DNA from: a virus
Virus record (IMG/VR): IMGVR_UViG_3300012936_006543
Coordinates: 1-26,850 of that record
Direction: 5' to 3' (one strand)
Length of the DNA: 26,850 nucleotides
In this document: positions 22,989 to 26,850 of the stretch, one piece after another
How the letters are laid out: every line of letters begins with the position of its first letter
How positions within the stretch are numbered: the first letter of the stretch is position 1
Position numbers and translations under genes: made by a program
Notes under the pieces: model-generated
The model's database searches: none
What the model was told of the DNA's origin: nothing
What the model saw: the letters and a program-made list of their open reading frames with translations, nothing else

Positions 22989-23315
22989 CTAAGACTCTTG
23001 GGAGTAAAGGCCTTCTTCGATAAGTTGGTCCCTGACAGCTTCGGCAATCTTCTCAATGTCGATATCAGTTACTTCTACTTCACCGGTTCGAAGATCTTGA
23101 ACCTCGACTCCTTCGACATTGGATTCGTCTGCAACCACATCGACATGATCGATATCATGGTGAAGGTTATCTCCTCCTGAAGTTGCATCCTCTCTAGGCT
23201 CGTAAAGCTTTTCGATAAACTCGGGATCTACTTCTTCGTTTACGTTGTTGACACCTGCTAGATCCATATATCGAAGCGCCATGGCCTCGGCTAAAACTTT
23301 TTTCTCGTCGCTCAT
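22989..23315 (-). CDS. Acidic hypothetical protein, 108 aa
   Basis: Strongly acidic, with an N-terminal helix (MSDEKKVLAEAMALRYMDLA), a central Asp/Val/Glu-rich stretch (about 40-85) and a C-terminal helix (DIEKIAEAVRDQLIEEGLY). A GAGAGGT site precedes the ATG. DNA-mimic-like acidity is noted but not distinctive. The gene lies 49 bases upstream of the 97-aa gene and diverges from the J-domain-like gene. Confidence 0.7.
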   Translation of the reverse strand: MSDEKKVLAEAMALRYMDLAGVNNVNEEVDPEFIEKLYEPREDATSGGDNLHHDIDHVDVVADESNVEGVEVQDLRTGEVEVTDIDIEKIAEAVRDQLIEEGLYSQES

Positions 23316-23371
23316 TTTACCTCTCTTGTGAGTCGATTTGTACTCCTAATTATAGATCCGGGAGAAATAAA

Positions 23372-24157
23372 GTGAATAGACGTTTTCGAATGATATCTCT
23401 AATCTCAGAAGCCTTAGAACTAGAAATAGAAGAGGCGCTGGAGATGGACATTGAATACGAAGAGTTGTTTCGAAAAGATTTCTCAGAAGTCACACAGTTC
23501 TTGATGGAGAGGCAGCTTAAAAAAGATGAGCTGAAAATAGACAGAATAAGAAAAAGAGAAGACACTCGCGACAACACAAACCCATTTGAAATGAACAGCT
23601 CGACTGAAAGACCTGAAATCGACTCTCTTAAGAAGATATACAGGGCGCTAGCCATGAAGACTCACCCGGATATCGCAGGACCAGAGAAAGAAGAAGAATT
23701 TAAACAAATCCAAACTGCCTTTAATGAAGGGAAGGTCTCTAAGATTTTAAGCTCTGCTAATAAGAACGGGGTCACTGCAAACTTAACTGAAGAAGAGCTT
23801 GATGAGCTTAGACACTTTATAAAACTCCAGAAAGCTGAGCTGAAAGAGCTTAGAAAGACTGTCCGGTGGGCTTGGGCAAAATCTGAAAAGGATGAAGATA
23901 CCCGAAGGCTGATAATGGTTTCAATGGGCGCCAACCCGAGCGAATTTTATTCTTGGAAAGAATCTAGGCGCATGCAAAGAATTATCAAAGAAAAAGAGAT
24001 TCAAAGAGCACGGGCGGAAAAATTGGCTCAAGAATATCGCAAGGACAGAGCTGATAGAAAAAGAAGGCGCAAAGAAGGTCGAAAACAGGGTCCAAATCTG
24101 ACCCGACAGAGGGATTTGAGGCGCGCTAAAGACAAAAAGACCAAAAGAAAGAACTGA
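23372..24157 (+). CDS. J-domain (DnaJ)-like protein, 261 aa
   Basis: Plus-strand gene starting at GTG with GGGAG upstream. Residues about 84-120 (SLKKIYRALAMKTHPDIAGP...FKQIQTAFNEG) match helix II, the HPD tripeptide (98-100) and helix III of J-domains. The domain sits in the middle and not at the N-terminus, flanked by highly charged helices (1-65) and a very basic C-terminus (about 205-261, Lys/Arg-rich). It lacks the Gly/Phe and zinc regions of DnaJ. The HPD loop should let it contact a DnaK/Hsp70, presumably the host's. The basic tail suggests DNA or RNA binding. Confidence 0.75.
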   Translation: MNRRFRMISLISEALELEIEEALEMDIEYEELFRKDFSEVTQFLMERQLKKDELKIDRIRKREDTRDNTNPFEMNSSTERPEIDSLKKIYRALAMKTHPDIAGPEKEEEFKQIQTAFNEGKVSKILSSANKNGVTANLTEEELDELRHFIKLQKAELKELRKTVRWAWAKSEKDEDTRRLIMVSMGANPSEFYSWKESRRMQRIIKEKEIQRARAEKLAQEYRKDRADRKRRRKEGRKQGPNLTRQRDLRRAKDKKTKRKN

Positions 24158-24161
24158 GATA

Positions 24162-24350
24162 GAGACCTTCTTTGTCTCAATTACACCTTACATACACCTA
24201 CACGCAAGAAAGGCCGCCACACCCAGCTTTAAGACGCTTGCGCCGAGCCGAAATTTGATTTCTATAACTAACCGCTTGCGGTTTCGCGCGCACTTTCTCC
24301 GGAGAAACGCATATTCTAGAACTCGGTGTTCATCGACAGACCTTTCTGTC
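24162..24350. other. Hairpin-rich intergenic region between convergent genes
   Basis: Four perfect inverted repeats occur here. They are GAGAC/GTCTC (24162-24178, right after the J-domain-like stop), AACCG/CGGTT around CTTG (24270-24283), the 14-base palindrome TTTCTCCGGAGAAA (24294-24307), and GACAGA/TCTGTC around CCTT (24335-24350, four bases beyond the stop of the minus-strand gene). Their positions fit bidirectional transcript ends, but U-tracts are lacking. Coding potential looks absent. Composition turns GC-richer from here rightward. Confidence 0.55.
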
Positions 24351-24353
24351 TCT

Positions 24354-24578
24354 TCACACCTCGTTACCGAGGGGTTCATCGATCAAAATGTCGCCAGATT
24401 CGATGCATCGAAAGGGAGTCCATGCAATCTCTCCGGTACTCGTCCACAGGACGCGCGCACCTCGATGCCCATAGCAAGGCTTGATTTCAACAATTGTACC
24501 GAAAAAATTAGTGTCTATTAGGGTGACAACGTCACCGAGCTTGAACTTAGAGGGAGGAGATACGACGGGGGTCGACAT
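24354..24578 (-). CDS. Small SH3/KOW-like protein, 74 aa (first of three)
   Basis: Starts MSTPVVSPPSKFKLGDVV; a GTG 12 bases upstream is an alternative start. The core KFKLGDVVTLIDTNFFGTIVEI (about 11-32) with GARVLWTSTGEIAWTPF has the spacing of a small five-strand barrel, followed by an acidic tail. It overlaps the next gene upstream by about 30 bases. Fold assignment is by pattern only; function unknown. Confidence 0.65.
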   Translation of the reverse strand: MSTPVVSPPSKFKLGDVVTLIDTNFFGTIVEIKPCYGHRGARVLWTSTGEIAWTPFRCIESGDILIDEPLGNEV

Positions 24579-24768
24579 GAACGACTTCACCGTTTACTAA
24601 GACTTCATAGGTGGCTTTTTCGTAGACATTGGAGGGCCAGTAGTCAACAACGACGCCAGTGTTAATGGTGAAAGTCCCTCGGTCCAGAACCGCAGGAGTC
24701 TTAATCTCAACCAGATCGCCCTTTTTGAAAGAAGTCCCACACCAGTGATCAAAATTGTTATTGCTCAT
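24547..24768 (-). CDS. Small SH3/KOW-like protein, 73 aa (second of three)
   Basis: FKKGDLVEIKTPAVLDRG...TGVVVDYWPSNVYEKATYEVLV, then NGEVVHVDPRRIS, shows the same small-barrel pattern as the preceding protein. AGGAGGT precedes the ATG, and this start overlaps the previous gene's stop by 11 bases. Proteins with this YEVLVNGEVVHVDPRRI ending occur in marine phages with unknown function. Confidence 0.75.
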   Translation of the reverse strand: MSNNNFDHWCGTSFKKGDLVEIKTPAVLDRGTFTINTGVVVDYWPSNVYEKATYEVLVNGEVVHVDPRRISSL

Positions 24769-24949
24769 CGCACACCTCCTCAGAATCAGGAAAGATATCG
24801 AAATCAGAGAGAGAAAAAGTCCTTCCGCTTACTTCAACCCGGTAGGAACCGGCAGGGGATCGATCGATAAAACGACCCTCAAGCAACATATCGCGACATC
24901 CTCGCACCCAGACCTTGTCTCCTTTTTGAAGACTCAAAAGATTAGACAT
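24758..24949 (-). CDS. Small SH3/KOW-like protein, 63 aa (third of three)
   Basis: The start at 24949 (MSNLLSLQKGDKVWVRGCRD) is chosen because GGAGGA lies just upstream and the longer frame overlaps its neighbour almost completely. QKGDKVWVRG...LLEGRFIDRSPAGSYRVEV again reads as a small beta-barrel with a charged C-terminal tail (DSEEVCDEQ). It follows the 119-aa gene with an eight-base overlap. Confidence 0.7.
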   Translation of the reverse strand: MSNLLSLQKGDKVWVRGCRDMLLEGRFIDRSPAGSYRVEVSGRTFSLSDFDIFPDSEEVCDEQ

Positions 24950-25301
24950 GGTCCTCCCTCCGAGCCAAGGCGTCAGCAGCTGCTTCCCGTTCTTTTGCGC
25001 CATCGATAGCCTCCCGTAGTTCCCCCACCAGCACTTCAAAGTCTCGATCTCGCCAACCCCGATAGTGCGCACGGCGCACGGTTTCTTTTGCCCCGGGCTT
25101 GAGTGGTCCTCCATCCCATCCTCGAGACATGGCCTCGAAACGATCCACTTGCGCGAGGGCTTCCTCCCGCTTGTGTGTCACGTTCCAGAGATCTAGGGTA
25201 GCCCGCACGATCGCCTCACGGCGATCAGCACGACTTAGAGCCCGATTTCGAGTTGGGCCGGTACCCCGGCCGGTAATCTTGCGCCATAGCCAACCGATCA
25301 T
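24942..25301 (-). CDS. Hypothetical protein, 119 aa, paralogue of the next gene
   Basis: Basic N-terminus (MIGWLWRKITGRGTG), then helices and the shared motif RGWDGGPLKPGAKETVRRAH...GWRDRDFEVLVGELREA (about 60-98). The adjacent upstream gene carries the same motif as RGGDGGPF...ELHFKNWRDSDFQLLLEAIGE, so the two are tandem paralogues. A strong AAAGGAGGT site precedes the ATG, which overlaps the neighbour's stop (ATGA). No known family. GC-rich codons (many CGC/GCC) contrast with the left part of the window. Confidence 0.75.
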   Translation of the reverse strand: MIGWLWRKITGRGTGPTRNRALSRADRREAIVRATLDLWNVTHKREEALAQVDRFEAMSRGWDGGPLKPGAKETVRRAHYRGWRDRDFEVLVGELREAIDGAKEREAAADALARREDHV

Positions 25302-25654
25302 TTGGGTCGACCTCCTTTGCCGAAAAGCTTACCGAAGAAAGAACGCTCGCTTCCGAACCGAAGCTCCCATTCTTCATCGTCAATCACGGGTACTTCGCCG
25401 ATCGCTTCGAGTAAGAGTTGAAAATCGCTATCCCGCCAGTTTTTAAAGTGCAGCTCACGAATGGTGAATTCCGAGTCTCGGAAGGGACCGCCGTCTCCGC
25501 CTCGAAGCATGTTATCATACTTTTGAACTTCCTTGGCGTATTCTTCGGCGTAAATCTTGTCCGCTTCTCGATTTCCACCCTCCTTGAGACGCCGCTGCAT
25601 CCGTTGCAGGGTGGTGACCAGATGCTGTCTCTGTGTCTCAACTTGTTCTCTCAT
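25298..25654 (-). CDS. Hypothetical protein, ~118 aa, paralogue of previous gene
   Basis: Helical N-terminal part (MREQVETQRQHLVTTLQRMQ), then the shared RGGDGGPF...RELHFKNWRDSDFQLLLEAI motif and a basic tail (SFFGKLFGKGGRPK). The start is uncertain: an ATG at 25717 gives 139 aa without a ribosome site; the ATG at 25654 has a GGAG at long spacing. The motif suggests a conserved domain in which Trp-Arg-Asp and the Gly-Gly-Pro turn matter, but no function can be stated. Confidence 0.65.
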   Translation of the reverse strand: MREQVETQRQHLVTTLQRMQRRLKEGGNREADKIYAEEYAKEVQKYDNMLRGGDGGPFRDSEFTIRELHFKNWRDSDFQLLLEAIGEVPVIDDEEWELRFGSERSFFGKLFGKGGRPK

Positions 25655-25748
25655 GATTGAAACTATGTCTCCTGTAACTAAATGATCCCAGAGGCTAAAT
25701 ATGAACGCCTCATCCATACTATAAGCGCGCCCATCCGAATGAACAAGC

Positions 25749-26006
25749 TTATTCTACGTCGACAGGGCTCGTCCAGATATCGACTTGCTGTTGTTCGGAT
25801 CGAACGCGCTCAACAATGGGAGACCAGCGCATGCCTTCGGGTCTTCGCCCTGGGAAGATCACGACCAAGCTCGTCCCCTGAGGTATACGGCTAGCGATCT
25901 GCGTCCACTCAGAAGCGCCCCCGCGATTTATCCAATATTCCTTACAGCCCCGCAGACCCGATGTGTCCTCGTAGACCCCTGTCCAGATCTCCTTGTTAGT
26001 GTACAT
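25749..26006 (-). CDS. Hypothetical protein, 85 aa
   Basis: Starts MYTNKEIWTGVYEDTSGLRG with GGAGG nine bases before the ATG; the longer frame upstream is rejected because a separate 56-aa gene lies there. Beta-rich with many Trp (IWTG, YWINRGG, EWTQIA). Ends in a charged, repeated-Gln stretch. No family recognised. Its first bases overlap the end of the 56-aa gene by 11. Confidence 0.65.
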   Translation of the reverse strand: MYTNKEIWTGVYEDTSGLRGCKEYWINRGGASEWTQIASRIPQGTSLVVIFPGRRPEGMRWSPIVERVRSEQQQVDIWTSPVDVE

Positions 26007-26166
26007 CGTAAGCTTCCTCCGGGCCCACCGGATCTTCCGTTTTAAGTGCCCTAATGGCTTTCTCGATCGTAGCACGCCCTTCGGGTGTGGTTTGAGTCGC
26101 AGCCAGGACCCATCTAAGGGTCCGACATAACGAGTCGCGTTCTTCTCTTGTAAGCGTATCAAACAT
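25996..26166 (-). CDS. Short hypothetical protein, 56 aa
   Basis: Begins MFDTLTREERDSLCRTLRWV after a GGGAG site six bases upstream of the ATG, and ends EDPVGPEEAYDVH. It looks like a compact helical protein (LAATQTTPEGRATIEKAIRAL). Its end contains the GGAGG ribosome site of the 85-aa gene, giving coupling. Too short to assign. Supported by the ribosome site and tiling with its neighbours. Confidence 0.6.
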   Translation of the reverse strand: MFDTLTREERDSLCRTLRWVLAATQTTPEGRATIEKAIRALKTEDPVGPEEAYDVH

Positions 26167-26189
26167 GGTGATCTCCCTGTTCGTTAATT

Positions 26190-26420
26190 TTAAACTTTGC
26201 TTCTCTCTGGTAAAACCCTGGGACTTAATGGGCCCTCAATTTTTCTGTCCTCTTGCTCGTTCTGGATGTCCCTAATAGTTTGGTTACCCTCAAAGATCCC
26301 TGTTACGGGAATGATTCGACCCTCCCCGATGACAAAGAACTCATCTCGTCTGGGTACGACTCGTAGTGGCCCGCTCGTATCGAACCAATCTCCACCCTCA
26401 CTTCTACGTAACCAATCCAT
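26190..26420 (-). CDS. Hypothetical protein, 76 aa
   Basis: The ATG at 26420 (MDWLRRSEGGDWFDTSGPLR) is chosen because GGAG lies six bases upstream; an in-frame upstream ATG would extend by 16 residues. The middle (EFFVIGEGRIIPVTGIFEG) is beta-like, and the C-terminus is charged. No family recognised. Confidence 0.6.
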   Translation of the reverse strand: MDWLRRSEGGDWFDTSGPLRVVPRRDEFFVIGEGRIIPVTGIFEGNQTIRDIQNEQEDRKIEGPLSPRVLPERSKV

Positions 26421-26515
26421 TAAATCTCCTTTCACATCCATTATATAACAATTGTTGGGTTCTTGCACTAATATGTAACAAACTTGAAATAGTTTGAAAA
26501 AGTTTTCGAAAATTT

Positions 26516-26530
26516 TTCCGGAAATTTTTG
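26516..26530. repeat. Direct repeat copy 1, TTCCGGAAATTTTTG
   Basis: Exact 15-base match to 26619-26633, 103 bases apart. The TTTCCGGAAA centre is itself palindromic, a shape that often binds dimeric proteins. Confidence 0.7.
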
Positions 26531-26618
26531 TGAGATAGGGCCCTCTTCTGTTTTCGATATCGCTGCCTTTTTAGCTATAGTGAATCATAGCATAAAAAGC
26601 AATAGTATTTGAAATTGA

Positions 26619-26633
26619 TTCCGGAAATTTTTG
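26619..26633. repeat. Direct repeat copy 2, TTCCGGAAATTTTTG
   Basis: Second exact copy of the 15-base repeat at 26516-26530, again followed within about 25 bases by AGATAGGGC (26657-26665). Confidence 0.7.
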
Positions 26634-26756
26634 CACGGGGTCTTAGACCATCCCCCAGATAGGGCTCCCACTGAGTATGCAGAGGGCCCCCGCAGAGGGG
26701 GGTAAGAGCTGCTCCAGAGGCCCCGTATAGAGGCCCCCTCGACATGTCACTTGCAG

Positions 26757-26775
26757 GGCCCCCTTTTGTGGGGCC
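26757..26775. terminator. GC hairpin after partial gene, candidate terminator
   Basis: Arms GGCCCC and GGGGCC with a seven-base loop. On the minus strand it starts five bases after the stop of the partial gene at the right edge. There is no U-tract, so termination is only possible. Confidence 0.35.
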
Positions 26776-26779
26776 TAAG

Positions 26780-26850
26780 TCATTGAAATAGTTCACTTTT
26801 TTCTCTGTAGACCCGGGCCATCTCTTCCTGGGTCAAGCGCGCTTCGAAGC
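26780..26850 (-). CDS. C-terminal end of a gene cut by the right window edge
   Basis: A minus-strand frame enters from the edge and stops at TGA (26782-26780). The readable end includes LTQEEMARVYREKSELFQ, which has normal helical protein character, and it is followed by a GC hairpin. It is too short to identify. Confidence 0.4.
   Translation of the reverse strand, partial: FEARLTQEEMARVYREKSELFQ

Larger units (their letters stand above)
26421..26779. other. Non-coding stretch with direct repeats and G/C tracts
   Basis: About 360 bases without a convincing gene. The left half is AT-rich, with two copies of TTCCGGAAATTTTTG. The right half is full of GGGCC tracts: AGGGCCCT palindrome at 26537-26544, AGATAGGGC at 26533-26541 and 26657-26665, GCAGAGGG at 26679-26686 and 26692-26699, and AGAGGCCCC at 26716-26724 and 26729-26737. 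The short frame starting at GTG 26796 is not supported. Possible regulatory, replication or packaging region. Confidence 0.5.

Noticed and set aside
24158-24353. Possible tRNA or other structured RNA
   Set aside because: Hairpins are present but no cloverleaf, T-loop GGTTCGAATCC-type sequence or acceptor pairing is found.
25749-26162. 137-residue reading of the gene ending at 25749
   Set aside because: Its N-terminal 52 residues coincide with a separate 56-aa gene in another frame, and the internal ATG at 26006 has a strong GGAGG site.
26575-26796. 73-codon minus-strand frame starting at GTG
   Set aside because: Gly/Pro-rich content comes from repeated GGGCC tracts, the ribosome site is weak, and it overlaps the edge gene's end.
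1-26850. CRISPR array, transposase or integrase
   Set aside because: No regularly spaced repeats and no DDE, HUH or tyrosine/serine recombinase motifs were seen on reading the frames.

Overview
The window looks like part of a large tailed-phage genome (Caudoviricetes), most likely a marine myophage with T4-like gene style. This is inferred from gene content: a PhoH ATPase, very long Ser/Gly/Thr-rich structural proteins, many tightly packed small genes with strong Shine-Dalgarno sites, ATGA/TAATG stop-start overlaps, and nearly all genes on one strand. No capsid, portal, terminase or polymerase gene is present to fix the taxonomy. Host and exact clade cannot be told from the sequence alone.

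Layout. (1) About 1-7.0 kb, minus strand: structural block with a partial protein at the left edge, a 1,837-residue fibre/baseplate-like protein made of small repeated modules plus a ~590-residue internal duplication, and two smaller likely virion proteins. (2) About 7.0-12.1 kb: PIN-PhoH ATPase, a small plus-strand Cys-rich sigma-region-4-like protein, an FtsZ/tubulin-like GTPase, a histone-H1(Hc1)-like protein, small conserved proteins (one with a probable zinc site) and a divergent chaperonin(GroEL)-like protein. (3) About 12.1-20.5 kb: a compact operon-like run, in transcription order: unknown 151-aa protein, ClpP-like protease, TagD-like nucleotidyltransferase, conserved phage protein, DinG/XPD-like Fe-S helicase, then YeaH (DUF444), SpoVR and PrkA, ending in a 55-aa membrane protein coupled to prkA. 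(4) About 20.5-24.2 kb: a plus-strand secreted/lipoprotein trypsin-like protease, several small minus-strand genes (one exported, one membrane-anchored), and a plus-strand J-domain-like protein. (5) About 24.2-26.85 kb: visibly GC-richer region with hairpin-rich intergenic DNA, three consecutive small beta-barrel-like (SH3/KOW-type) proteins, a pair of tandem paralogues, several orphan small genes, and a repeat-rich, G/C-tract non-coding stretch before a gene cut by the right edge.

The most striking content is the complete PrkA-YeaH-SpoVR trio. These are normally chromosomal stress/starvation genes of bacteria; here they sit directly in a phage operon. The same window carries several protein-homeostasis and cell-structure relatives: ClpP-like protease, GroEL-like protein, J-domain-like protein, envelope serine protease and FtsZ-like GTPase. 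A reasonable inference, not shown by sequence, is that this phage re-programmes a starved or slow-growing host and manages protein folding, turnover and intracellular organisation with its own factors.
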